A DNA stretch of 64,000 nt, from contig CBFFRQ010000092.1 of assembly GCA_965644315.1 (NCBI GenBank), forward strand, positions 1 to 64,000, written 5' to 3'. A program made the position numbers and the translations under genes. The notes under the pieces were generated by a model. That model was not told where the DNA came from, ran no database searches, and worked only from the letters and a program-made list of their open reading frames with translations. Origin of the DNA: Caecitellus pseudoparvulus (taxonomy: Eukaryota > Bigyra: Bicosoecida). Positions 48,701 through 58,462 of this stretch are shown here, piece by piece. The stretch's first letter is position 1. The number at the start of each line of letters is the position of its first letter.

Positions 48701-51014
48701 GGAGTCTGCTGCGAGAACTGCCTGCCGCATGCGCGTGTACACGTCCGGAGCGCGCCGCAGAGCCGACATCCACTCCGCAATGACTGCGTCCGCAAGCTGC
48801 ACCGGGTCCTCCACTTCCCCACCCTCCCCTTGCGCTCGCCTCCTGGCAGAGCCTGGGTCCATGAACTCGGGCCGCTCGTAGTCAAAGCTGCCTGCCTCGG
48901 GTGACTTTTGTGGGGAGGCAGAGGATGAGGGGGGTGCTGCCGGGGAAGCCGGGCGGGAGGAGGGCACCACCGCTGCCGACCCATCGTTGAACGCCTCTGC
49001 GTGGTACGCTTGCCGGAAGGACTGGGGCACGGGGGACAGCGGCAGCACCGCCGACACCGCCACGCCAGAGCCCCGCCCCCGTACGTTGCCCAGACCACGC
49101 CCCAGAGACTGCCCCTTGGAGGAAGGCGGACTGGCCCGCACCGGGAGGCGGCTGGAAGGAGGCGAGTGCGAGAAGGGAGCGGGCGGGGCTGCACCCGTGT
49201 CTGCCTTCTCATCGGACTCCGCGTCAGCTGCAGGCTTGTCGCCGTCTCGCTCAGGTGCCTGTGAGGCTCCTGGTGTCGAGGGCGCCGTCGGTGCTGCTTC
49301 GTACTTTGCCGTCAGCAGGGCCCGCCAAGTCAGCCCTGGCGTCGTGACAGGCAGGGGCCCCGCCAGTCCCCGTGCCTCCAGGTCCCCCTGCAGCCGGATG
49401 CGCACCAGCGCCACCAGCATTTGAATGGGCACCAGGGCGGCCAGCTCCGCAGGCCCGCCCCGGTCTTCGGTGCTGCCGCTGCCCACCAGGCGCAGAGTGT
49501 CCTGCAGGGCACCTTCAGGCAGCGGCAGGGTGACCGGGCCTGCCTCTTGGCCAGGCCACGCTACCGGCACGACAACCATGCCTCGCAGCGCTGCGAGGAG
49601 GTCCTGCCCGGTCATGTGGTCCGCCTTGGCGCTGGAACTGGCCTTGGCCAGGCTCTGCGCCAGGGCGAACGCCACAAACGTGGCCACAGCGGGGGCATCC
49701 TCCAGCGGCAGCGGCAGGGGGGACGCCGCCGCACCGGACACCGTCACCGCCACGAGGACGTCCCACGGTAGCTGCGCTGCCATGGACGCCAGCAGGGCAT
49801 CTGTCGCCGCCTGGCTGGCCGTGGAGATGTTGCCGTCGTCATCGTCGCCGTCTGTCCCCGCCAAAGTGCTGACAGCAGAGGGGGCGGGGGAGGTGAAGCG
49901 CGGAGGGGAGTCTGTGGGCCCAGCACCCGACGCGGGGCTGCCACTGCCTCCGGCGTGCCGGACATCCTGCTGCTCTGGCGCAGCTGCTGAGCCAGAAGAA
50001 GTGCCGGGACTGAACGTCGGCAGCGCAGAGGGCGCTGCGATGAGACCAGCGCGAGCCAGCACCGCCCCTCGCACGATCCAGTCCGTGAGAGCATGTCTGG
50101 GATCCATGCCCAGGGCCTGCGCCGCCTTGGGGATGGCGTCCGTGCCCTCTGAGGCCAGGAGGGCCACCAGCCCCCACATGGTCATGCCAGCGGGCGTGAC
50201 GGCGTGCTGCCCCACTTCAGGCCACACCTCTCCGCCCCCCGGCGCTGACACGCCCCACCCCCCCAGCACCTCCGACGCAACAGGCGGCAGGCTCTGAAGC
50301 AGTGCAGCCAGGTGCTCCCCTGGCACAGGCTCTTCCTCCAGCGCAGCAGCGTAGGCGGCAAAGTCCTCCGCTCCCCACACACCGTCGCCATCCGTGTCGA
50401 AGCGGTCGAAGATGTACCCCACCGCCAACTGAGCCGCAGGGGAGGGGCAGCCGTCGGAGCCCTCCCATGAGGTGAAGGACAGCGGCTGCCAGTGTGGCGC
50501 GGGCAGGCTGCGGTCGTCCTCGCTGAAGTCGTACACCTGGGACCATGCGTTGGAGGTGGGGTCCAGCTCCGCTGCCGCAAAGTGCGCGTCGATGCCTGGG
50601 TAGGCGCCGTTGAAGGGCAGGAAGTGCAGGCCGCAGCTGGACTCGATGGCAGGTGCAGAGGGCGTGTGCGCTGCGATGGTGCAGCCCACGGCATCCCGCA
50701 CTCGCAGCTGCTTGGCGGCCACTGTGATGTGGCACGCCACTGGGCCGCGGAGGAAGACGGAGCCAGACGTTGGGCCGATGAACAGCCGGCAGCCCTGCAC
50801 TGCATCCACAGTGACCTGCGCATACACATCACACAGTATGACTGTGCAACCGGTTAAGTTCTTCAGAGAAGCCGTGCGCCTGTGTGTGGTGAGGGCCGTG
50901 CCATCGTGGGTGGTATGCGGGGGGGCGTTTCACCGGCGTCACAGCCTCGCACCCTTTCCCGCCCCCGTGGGCCACCACAATGAGTTCGTCCGACCGATCT
51001 TCAACGACGTCCAT
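45761..51014 (-). CDS. Giant protein: tubulin-cofactor-C-like (C-CAP) domain, EF-hand, basic coiled-coil tail
   Basis: Minus-strand exons 51014..50943 and 50860..45761 (donor GTGACG, acceptor CTGAAG) give 1,723 residues. Residues ~20-120 form a C-CAP/TBCC beta-helix: GCEANLTGCTVILCDVYAQV, GCRLFIGPTSGSVFLRGPVA, CHITVAAKQLRVRDAVGC and the signature TPSAPAIESSCGLHF. An EF-hand loop DTDGDGVWGAED lies near residues 179-190. Residues ~250-900 are mostly Pro/Ser/Ala-rich, with GGSPAQHTVTERSGYPSFMA as an ordered island. Beyond ~1,100 there are long charged helices (AAEAKKRKAAERAAAKAAAE) and a Lys/Arg-rich tail (KRPKRKARAGK). The last domain includes VPVSDVHGNVVWVDVASLQG. TBCC domains stimulate GTP hydrolysis on tubulin or Arl2/3. 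A microtubule or ciliary role is inferred. The exon 1 model is moderately certain. Confidence 0.8.
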
Positions 51015-51284
51015 GATAACTTGGAAATGCACTTGGGTGCACGTCTGGGTGGAGCTGTTGTCAAAGCTCCTGTGCGCGCTCCGGCGAAAAGAGAGCGCGA
51101 TGCAACGGTCGAAGGCTGGCGTTGTCTCTGCAGCAAGCAAGCAGCAGCTTCCTCAGGCGCCGGGCGTCGAACCGCAAATGCGGCAGGCAGAATGAAGTGT
51201 ACACCTCCACACATATGGCATGCTTTACCCCCAAAGCGCATCGTTTTGAATTGCCTCGTTCCCATCTCTGTCGTCGCCACCTCG
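51015..51284. other. Intergenic, no feature seen
   Basis: This 270 bp gap lies between two minus-strand genes, downstream of the short ankyrin gene and upstream of the TBCC gene. The upstream frame of the TBCC gene is open to about 51140, so a longer N-terminus is possible. Confidence 0.35.
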
Positions 51285-52129
51285 CTATGCTTGCTGGCTG
51301 GCTCGCAGCAACACGGGCGCCTTTCGCGCTTGCCGCAGCAGCGTGCCGTGCCACAGCGCATCCCCCCTCGCTGTGGTGAAGACCGGGCCCCGTCTCCTGG
51401 GCGTGGGCAGTGCCATGCGCCGGTCGCCTTCCAACCCCATGAGCAGGCGCACCACGCGCTCGTACCCAGCGTTCACAGCCAGGCACAGACCTTCCTGCAC
51501 GCCAACTGCCGCATCCACACGGCGGTCGCCTTCCAGACGCAGCAGCAACGCAACAAGCTCCTCGTGGCCCTTGGCGCAGGCGCGTTTGAAGCCTGCTTCT
51601 TCATGGCTGTGGGTGTCCACTGCGTGCTGCCCCGTCTGCTCAAGCAGCAGCTGCACGATCTCAATGTTCCCGCCGCAGCAGGCAGCGGCGAAAGCAGAGT
51701 CATACTGACTCTGTGTCGACACGCCATGGGACTCGGGCAGGTCCAGCAGGCGCTTGACAACGTCGATGTGGCCCTGTTCGCACGCCACTCTCAACGCCAC
51801 ATTGTCGTGGAGACCAGCTTGAAGGTCGAACTCGCCAGCCGAGTCCAAGAACACATCTATGACATCTATATACCCCTTGTAACAGGCGAAAACGAACGCC
51901 AGCGCGGCACTCGACGGTGTGCAGTCCTCAGCCTTCAACGCGGCGATGACATCTGCCGAGCTGCTGCCGCTGGCCAGAGCGCCACTCACCACGTCGCACA
52001 GCTCGCTAGCGACGTCGCCGTCGTGGGGCTTATCTGGGTTGCAGGAAGAAGGAAAACAGGTATGGTGAATATGCCCACTCCTGTCTGCTCGCATGCCTCA
52101 CCAGAATCACTGCTTGCATTGGAAGCCAT
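51285..52129 (-). CDS. Ankyrin-repeat protein, short family (2 exons)
   Basis: Minus-strand exons 52129..52102 and 52033..51285 (donor GTGAGGCATG, acceptor AACCCAG, intron 68 nt) give 258 residues. Exon 1 encodes only MASNASSDS plus one base, like the first exon of the gene at 709-2002. Six ankyrin-like units follow: AFVFACYKGYIDVIDVFLDS, ALRVACEQGHIDVVKRLLDL, AFAAACCGGNIEIVQLLLEQ, GFKRACAKGHEELVALLLRL and CLAVNAGYERVVRLLMGLEG. The C-terminus ends RGDALWHGTLLRQARK then VLLRASQQA, matching the RGDAVWQGSSLKTGRR...VLLRA end of the 709 gene. The shared exon layout and tail show common descent. Protein binding is the only supportable function. Confidence 0.82.
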
Positions 52130-52450
52130 GGCGTGTTGGGGAGAAACGCAGGTGAAACCCTCACAAGTGGTCGCAGCTTTGTGTTCATGGGGGAAGCGGA
52201 GCACTGAGCGTGGGACTTGAGCTAGTGGTAAAACACATATGCGGTATGTTTTGATGGAAGATCTTCTTCAATGACGTTCAGAGGGTGCCACAGCTGCCGC
52301 TAACCGACAGGCTTGCAATGAACTCAGCCGCAACACACCCGCCCTCAGCAGCCGACATCGCGCGGAAAACAGGGTTACTTGTCCGGCATTGCCATGGCCT
52401 GTTCCATGGTCTCAGCAGGCCCCACGTACCCAAATCTACTTTGCTCGGCT
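52130..52450. other. Intergenic, no feature seen
   Basis: This 321 bp gap lies between two minus-strand genes. A short AT-richer segment (52210-52270) reads GAGCTAGTGGTAAAACACAT. It loosely recalls a tRNA D-arm, but no acceptor stem or T-arm can be formed, so it is not called. Confidence 0.4.
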
Positions 52451-54094
52451 CTACTTGCCGACGCAGAAATCCGCGAAGAGCACATCCAGGACGTCTTCGC
52501 TCGTGGCCTCCCCAGCCACTTCACCCACCGCCACGAGGGCTTGCCGGACCTCTTCTGCCAAGACGGGCAAGTGCGCCTGCCCTCCTCCCGCCCACAACGC
52601 AGCCGCCGAGTCCAGGCACCGGACTGCCTCCGCCACAGCGTGCTGGTGCCGCTCTCGTGTCAGCAGTACACCCGTGTCCTCCCCACTGGCGCCGAGGCCA
52701 CCTGCCATGGCCCGCTCAGCCCCCTGACCTAGGCACGCCAACAACTGCGGCACGCCCTCGCCGGTCACGGCAGAGACGGGGAGAATGGTGGCTGCTGGAA
52801 GGGTCGCAGACAGCGACTGCTCCCACGCCTGTACAGCAGTCTGGCGGGCGTCTCCTTGAAGTAGATCCACCTTGTTCAGCGCTACGAGGACTATGGCTGG
52901 CAGGGGGTGAGGCAAGACATCTGGCAGGGGGGGTGCATCCGCCACATCCACCACCACCACCGCCACACTCGCATCCGCCACCACCTCCCGTGCCCGCTGC
53001 ATGCCTGCCCGCTCAATGGCGTCCTGTGTCTCCTGCCGCAGCCCTGCCGTGTCCGCTAGCTGCACAGGCACCCCGGCCATGGTGGCCTGTGCCGACACGA
53101 CATCGCGGGTCGTCCCTGCCTGGGCCGACACGATGGACACCGGCGCCCCGATCACGGCGTTCAACAGACTGCTCTTGCCAGCATTGGGCGGCCCCACAAG
53201 AGCCATGCTCACGCCCTGCACTGCCCGCTGCATGGCCTTGGACCGAGCTAGATGCCCGCGCAGCTCCTCGCATAGCTCTGCCGCAGACTGCATGGCGCCT
53301 CCAGCAGCTTCCTCCCCAATATCCTCCTCCTCATCGCCGAAGTCCACACACGCCTCCAAATGCGCCAGCACCCGCACCAGGCGCTCGCGCCACCCCTGCA
53401 CTTGATGTGCCAGTGCGCCATCCATTTGCGCCAAGGCTGCCCTGCGCTGGTGGGGCGTCACGGCGTTCAGCAGATCACCCAGCCCCTCTGCGGCTGTGAG
53501 GCTGAGCTTGCCTGAAGCCAGGGCACGGCGGGTGAACTCGCCAGGCGCGGCAGGGCGCACGCTCTCCTGAGCAGTGCCACTTCGGCCCAGCTCCGCCATG
53601 GATGCCAGCAGCTCGCCCACCACTGCCCGGCTGCCGTGGCAGTGCACCTCCAGCACATCTTGCCCAGTGAAAGAGGCCGGGCCTGGGAACCAGACAACCA
53701 TTCCGCGGTCCAACTCGTGGCCCAGCACGGCATGGCGAAGGGAGGTCAAGCGCATACTGCGCGGACTGGCCAGCGCTGCATCGCACGCACGTGGCGCGAT
53801 GGCCCGCAGCACCTTGCTCGCTGCCGGACCAGACACACGCAGGACTGCCACCCCGCACGGCAGCGAGCCACTGGACACTGCCACGATCGTGTCGGGGCGA
53901 TTTCCCCACACATCAGGGGAGTAGTGGCGATGAAATGGTGCTTGTCTTGGAAAAGCTAGGCCATGGGCCTTTGGGAGGCCTCTGCAGGAGCTAAGAGCGT
54001 GCTGCATGCTGCATCGAAACGCCCGTGAAACGCTAAGGCGATGTGCTGCCTGTGCTGCCATGGTCAGCGGGGGAGAGCGGCGGGAAAGAATCAA
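52451..54094 (-). CDS. GTPBP3: tRNA modification GTPase MnmE/GTPBP3 (mitochondrial)
   Basis: One minus-strand exon encodes 547 residues. The first ~60 residues are basic and hydroxylated with few acids (SRRSPPLTMAAQAAHRLSVS), fitting a mitochondrial transit peptide. The enzyme then follows MnmE throughout: DTIVAVSSGSLPCGVAVLRV, FTGQDVLEVHCHGSRAVV, PGEFTRRALASGKLSLTAAE, the G domain ALVGPPNAGKSSLLNAVIG, SAQAGTTRDVV, QLADTAGLRQETQDAIE and LNKVDLLQG. It ends DVLFADFCVGK, with the required C-terminal CxGK Cys. With MnmG it installs the 5-aminomethyl-type group on wobble uridine of mitochondrial tRNAs. The gene is complete and intronless. A later in-frame ATG exists at residue 12. Confidence 0.95.
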   Translation of the reverse strand: MILSRRSPPLTMAAQAAHRLSVSRAFRCSMQHALSSCRGLPKAHGLAFPRQAPFHRHYSPDVWGNRPDTIVAVSSGSLPCGVAVLRVSGPAASKVLRAIAPRACDAALASPRSMRLTSLRHAVLGHELDRGMVVWFPGPASFTGQDVLEVHCHGSRAVVGELLASMAELGRSGTAQESVRPAAPGEFTRRALASGKLSLTAAEGLGDLLNAVTPHQRRAALAQMDGALAHQVQGWRERLVRVLAHLEACVDFGDEEEDIGEEAAGGAMQSAAELCEELRGHLARSKAMQRAVQGVSMALVGPPNAGKSSLLNAVIGAPVSIVSAQAGTTRDVVSAQATMAGVPVQLADTAGLRQETQDAIERAGMQRAREVVADASVAVVVVDVADAPPLPDVLPHPLPAIVLVALNKVDLLQGDARQTAVQAWEQSLSATLPAATILPVSAVTGEGVPQLLACLGQGAERAMAGGLGASGEDTGVLLTRERHQHAVAEAVRCLDSAAALWAGGGQAHLPVLAEEVRQALVAVGEVAGEATSEDVLDVLFADFCVGK

Positions 54095-54961
54095 GGACCG
54101 CGAAACGAGTCTCTGCCTGCAAGAATTGGCGAGATTGAGTCAGTCCCTCCTTCTTTGGAGGCTTGCTTGCAGCGGAACCGAACAGAGACAAATTGCAGTG
54201 GTTTGTCCTGACCCGCAAACAAGCAATCCCCGGAAAGGTTCCACTTGTCGAGCGAAGCCGGTGAGTGAACATGGGAAAAAAAGTGCTACCAGATGTAGTT
54301 GAATTGCTCGCTCGGAGACCTAGACTTCCAATGAGGGTTGAGTGCGTGTTTGTGATGAAGTTGCCAAGCTGCCGCCCAGCTTTCGGCGCGCACGCAAACC
54401 GAGTCATTCAGAGCCTGCATCGAAAGTGGGCACGTTTCTGCTGCGGTCAACGACTTGTCCTTGGCAAAGTGCAGAGCTGCAGGCTTCGGGCTGTCAGGGT
54501 GGTGCGCTGGGCGCACGGACCTTGGGGTGTCCAGCAAGCTGCTTCCGCACCATTCTTACTGAGATGCCTGACACCAATCTGCGCGTCAACTATTTCCCAT
54601 ATAAACCTGAGACTATACTTGCATCAGCGCATCAGCGTGCCGGGCGCCTTGTCTCCACTCCTGGTCGCCACAGGTGAGCGGGCACTGGTGCAAGTGCGGA
54701 AGTTGCGCCCTCACACGTCCACCACGACAACGCCCCCCTGCCACACTGACACACCTGCTCGCTGTACCCACACCACAGGATCCAGCTACACAGCACCTCC
54801 ACACCTGATCAGTCCCCACGCCACCCATCGTCATGGTGCGTGGGTGTGAGCATGGCGCCTCACTATCGCCAGTACTTGCGGCAAAGCGTGTCGCCCACAC
54901 ACCACAGCACACAGCGCCGTTCCCCTCCACCACGCCACAGGCAGCAGCAACAGGCCAAGCC
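54095..54961. other. Intergenic; 54563-54961 conserved with the left duplication arm
   Basis: 54095-54562 is unique, moderately AT-rich and shows no ORF with protein features. From 54563 it matches the leader of the left ankyrin gene, including CATATAAACC at 54599-54608 (a possible TATA-like element), CACAGGTGAGC and GTGCAAGTGCGGAA. An upstream in-frame ATG at 54833 would add 43 residues but is not shared by the left copy. Confidence 0.4.
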
Positions 54962-57259
54962 ATGGAGGGCAGCGGATCACCCACTACAAGCATCGATGAC
55001 ACGCGGGCTGAGGTGGCGGCATGCTTGGGCAAGTTGAAGTGCTTGCCGGGCAGCGTCATGGACCACGGCCCAGCACTGCGAGGACTGGCAGCCATTGGGC
55101 GAGGCGAAGTGCCGGTTGCAGGTGACGCCCCATCGGCCATGAGCCTGGTGGAGCTGGAGGCTGCACTGCGTGATGCGGGGAGTGCGCTGTTGGAGCAAGC
55201 TGGGCTGTTGGCGGGGCAGCATGAGCGAGGTGGTGTGTGTGCTGCGCTGCAGTACCTGTCGTTCCGGTGCTTCGCCGCGGTGGATGTGCTGCATCAGGCG
55301 GCGAGCGGTGTGAGTGCCGATGCGGTGCCGGAGGGTGATGCACTGTGGGGTGCTATTGTGGGTGCTTGGGGCAGTGTGCGGGCCGGTGTGAACGTGGAGG
55401 GTGCGCTGGCTGACCTGACGCGATGGTGGCAAGGCTTCGAGGTGGCGGGTGTGGATGTGGATGGTGGGGCTGGCTCCATCACACATGATGCCGGTGGCGA
55501 GGCAGCAATGGATGCGGCTCTGGCTGGCATGCGTCAGCAGGCTGAGTGGCTGCGAGGCGAGGCGGCAGGCGAGCTGAGGAGTGAGAGTGCTGCGGAGCAC
55601 TTGGAGAGTGCAGCGAGTGCAGTGGAGGAGCTGCGTGGGCTGTTGGGGTGTGCACCAGTGATGAGTGGTCGGAAGGTGAGAAGTGTGCGTGGCCTGGACT
55701 TGGCGGGCGGCTTGGAGTGCCAGAGCGGCAATGGTGTGAGTGTGTACAGTGAACGGAGTCGCATCGAGGATGAGGATGTTGATGGAGTTGGGGATGTGGA
55801 GCAGTGGGCAGGGAGTGTGAATGCGGGTGCGACGGCCATTGTCATGAGTGTTGGCGCTGTGAAGCGTGGCGAAGCGGCTCGCATCGCCCACGGACTGCCT
55901 CGGATGGCACAGACTCCACGCAGAGCAGCACTGGCACACAGTACTTCAGCGGGCAGGGCTGATGAGCCGCTTGGTGAGAGGAGCAGTGTCACAGTGCAGG
56001 TGCAGTGTGAGGCGGGGTGGCCGCTGAGGTTGTTCCTGGAGGATGAAGCGTGGGGCGATGTTGGGCTGGATGTGAAGCAGCGCGTGGCTGTGAAGGTGCT
56101 GGGTGTGTGTGCTGTGGCGGAGGCATGCGGAGTAGATGTGAGTGGTGTGGGTGTGGGGAGCTTTGTGGTGGTGGGTGTAGGGAGTGGCAGTGTGGGTGAT
56201 CTAGTGGGCGCACTTGATGGGGGTGGTTGTGAGGTGGTGTTGAGTGCGTGTGGCGGTGTGTGGGGCACAGGTGGCTCTGATGGTGGCAGCGGTGATGTTA
56301 GCGGTGTTTTTAGTGTGTTGCGTGAGGTGCTTGTTGTGGGAGGTGGTGCGTTGGGTGGTGGTTCGGGCGTTGTGTCGAGCTTTGTGAGCAGCGATGAGGG
56401 TGGTGAGCATGCACTGACGAGCGTGTTGGAGGTGTTGGCGCGAGGAGGGAGTGGTTGCTGCATGGGTGCATATGCGATGGCGTGTGGGGGAAATGGGGGT
56501 GGATTGGGGAGTCTGTCAGGTGTGGAGAGTGCTGTGCGGAGTGTGCTTGATGGAGAGCAGGTAGCTGGAGAGGCAGCTCAGGCGGAGGCAGCTGTATCTA
56601 GAGCAGCATCCGCGAAGCACTCGCGGCCAACTCTTCGGCAAGTGAAAGCTGCTGAGGATGTTACATCGACGTTTGTGAAGGTATGCCGAGATGGTAAACT
56701 GAGAGAGGTGCGTGAGCTTCTGGCTCTGACTGGGGCGCGGGAAGTGGATGTGCACGCGGCGGATGGGATGGGACCTGAGGCTGCGTTCCGACGGGCATGC
56801 ACTAATGGCCATACAGACATCGTGCGTGAGCTGCTGGCTCTGACTGGGGCGCGGGAGGTAGATGTGCACGCGGCGGATGGTGGTGGACCCGAGGCCGCTT
56901 TCCGATGGGCATGCACTAATGGCCATACAGACATCGTGCGCGAGCTTCTGGCTCTGACTGGGGCGCGGGAGGTGGATGTCCACGTGGCAGATGACGGTGG
57001 ACCTGAGGCCGCCTTCCGATGGGCATGCTACTTTGGCCACACAGACATCGTTCGTGAGCTGCTGGCTCTGACTGGGGCGCGAGAAGTGGATGTGCACGCG
57101 GCGGATCGGCATGGACCCGAGGCCGCCTTCAGACTGGCTTGTCGCAGAGGAAACACAGACATCGTTCGTGAGCTATTGGATCTGACTGGGCATCGCAGGA
57201 TTCTGGGCATCGCGCAGCACCGAGCTGCCACGTTTAAGAGCTTGAAGTACCATATATGA
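54962..57259 (+). CDS. Large ankyrin-repeat protein with unrecognised N-terminal domain (right copy)
   Basis: One exon encodes 765 residues from the ATG at 54962 (MEGSGSPTTSIDDTRAE), matching the start of the left copy. The N-terminal ~560 residues share the unrecognised region almost residue for residue: CLPGSVMDHGPALRGLAAIG, DALWGAIVGAWGSVRAGVNV, AALAHSTSAGRADEPLGE and FLEDEAWGDVGLDVKQRVAV. Five regular 38-residue ankyrin units follow, for example GPEAAFRWACTNGHTDIVRE. Compared with the left copy, the first repeat lacks the eight-residue insertion, and the linker (KHSRPTLRQVKAAEDVTSTF) has diverged. The tail ends LTGHRRILGIAQHRAATFKS. Both copies are open full length, while the attached UTP20 tails are broken, which suggests selection keeps the ankyrin frames. 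Confidence 0.82.
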   Translation: MEGSGSPTTSIDDTRAEVAACLGKLKCLPGSVMDHGPALRGLAAIGRGEVPVAGDAPSAMSLVELEAALRDAGSALLEQAGLLAGQHERGGVCAALQYLSFRCFAAVDVLHQAASGVSADAVPEGDALWGAIVGAWGSVRAGVNVEGALADLTRWWQGFEVAGVDVDGGAGSITHDAGGEAAMDAALAGMRQQAEWLRGEAAGELRSESAAEHLESAASAVEELRGLLGCAPVMSGRKVRSVRGLDLAGGLECQSGNGVSVYSERSRIEDEDVDGVGDVEQWAGSVNAGATAIVMSVGAVKRGEAARIAHGLPRMAQTPRRAALAHSTSAGRADEPLGERSSVTVQVQCEAGWPLRLFLEDEAWGDVGLDVKQRVAVKVLGVCAVAEACGVDVSGVGVGSFVVVGVGSGSVGDLVGALDGGGCEVVLSACGGVWGTGGSDGGSGDVSGVFSVLREVLVVGGGALGGGSGVVSSFVSSDEGGEHALTSVLEVLARGGSGCCMGAYAMACGGNGGGLGSLSGVESAVRSVLDGEQVAGEAAQAEAAVSRAASAKHSRPTLRQVKAAEDVTSTFVKVCRDGKLREVRELLALTGAREVDVHAADGMGPEAAFRRACTNGHTDIVRELLALTGAREVDVHAADGGGPEAAFRWACTNGHTDIVRELLALTGAREVDVHVADDGGPEAAFRWACYFGHTDIVRELLALTGAREVDVHAADRHGPEAAFRLACRRGNTDIVRELLDLTGHRRILGIAQHRAATFKSLKYHI

Positions 57260-57302
57260 CTTCAGGTCTCAAGCACGGACAAATGTATCATGTGTTAGTA
57301 CC

Positions 57303-58462
57303 TCACACCCACCCGGGGCCAGCTTGCAACTCCCCATCAATCAACACACACACGACACAGCACTTCCCCTCACCACCATCTCCACACATCCCCCGCTCCA
57401 ACACCTGCATTGCGCACCCCTCCATACACCAACGCCTTCCATCCCCCCTTGCACGCCTCCTGCCCTTCCCACCACCGCCCCGCAGCACCTTCAGCTTGTC
57501 CATGCGTTTCGCCACGTGGCGCTTCTTCGCCTGTGCCTTCCGGCTCCGACACCCTGCAGCTGCTGCCTGGCTCACCACAGCCTCCCGCGCCACCTGCTTC
57601 GCCCGCCGCTCTTTCGCTACCGCCCTGGCCCGCCGCTCGCCGTTGTACGCCGTCAGGAACACATCTGCACCCACGGCACCCTGCACCGCCTCCATGACCT
57701 CCGACGCCAAGCCACCTGCCTCCACTCCAGCGGCCGCCTGCTGTGCTTGCTCTGACCAGGATGGCGCGTCGGCCAGGCGGGGGTCGCTGGCCACGTGCTC
57801 TGCCGCCTGCACAGTGCGGAATACTGCCCGCGCCATCGGCACCACGTAGCACTGCAGGTCTGCCTGTGGCAAGTGCCCAGCCATAGCCCCGAACACGTTC
57901 AGCGCCGTGGTGGCCGCTGGCCCGCCCTTGTGCACTGCCGTGTTGCTGAGGCGCTGCAGCAGCCAGAACAGCGGGTCACGCGCACTGCCGTCGTCATCTT
58001 GAGCGGTGTGTGTGGAGGGCGGGCTGTCCCGCTGCACCGCCTTGCCGCCCACCACCTCCACAGCACCCACCAGCAGGGTGCACTTGCCCGCCAAGCGAGC
58101 AGTGCGCTGGGCGAGGTGGGGCGGGATGGTGTTGCGGGAGCTGGGCGGCGTCGTGGCGTACAGCCCCACCGCCGTGAACAGCAGCACCCGCGCCAGAGCC
58201 GTGCCCTGCTCCCTGCCCAGCATCCCGTCCGCCAGCTGCACACAGGCTGCCCGGGCCAGGGCGAACAGGCGCTCATCCCCAGCCAGCCACGCCGCCACGC
58301 CAAGTGACGGGTGGTAACCCCCACGCTCGCCACTGCCACGGTGTTCAGGACGGCGCCCAACTACCTGGCTGCTGCAGCGCGCACCCACGCGTGGGGGAAC
58401 ACCATAAAGTTGGTTAGGACATCCAGAGACGTCCACAGCGCACTGTGCAGCTTGGTGGCAGT
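57303..58462 (-). pseudogene. UTP20: Decayed C-terminal fragment of a UTP20-like gene (right copy)
   Basis: The minus strand first reads a segment aligned with the left copy (TKLHSALWTS, FMVFPHAWVRAAAAR) that hits an in-frame TAG where the left copy has TGG. It continues GAVLNTVAVASVG, then loses one base near 58310 and resumes GVAAWLAGDERLFALARAAC. From there it stays open through LLQRLSNTAVHKGGPA, ALNVFGAMAGHLPQADLQCY and EVMEAVQGAVGADVFLTAYN to a basic tail. Its breaks are at different places from those of the left copy. The fragment stops abruptly at 58462, about 250 bp short of the left copy's 5' extent. A 409-codon frame (57303-58532) starting in non-homologous sequence is an artefact of this structure. 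Confidence 0.6.

Larger units (their letters stand above)
54563..58462. repeat. Inverted segmental duplication, right arm
   Basis: This ~3.9 kb arm is the inverted partner of 17363-21333. Gene order is ankyrin (plus) then UTP20-like tail (minus), converging 43 bp apart; in the left arm the two converge 107 bp apart. The two arms face each other across about 33 kb of single-copy sequence. Confidence 0.85.

Noticed and set aside
52205-52290. Possible tRNA (GAGCTAGTGGTAAAAC resembles a D-arm)
   Set aside because: No matching acceptor stem, anticodon stem or T-arm could be drawn.
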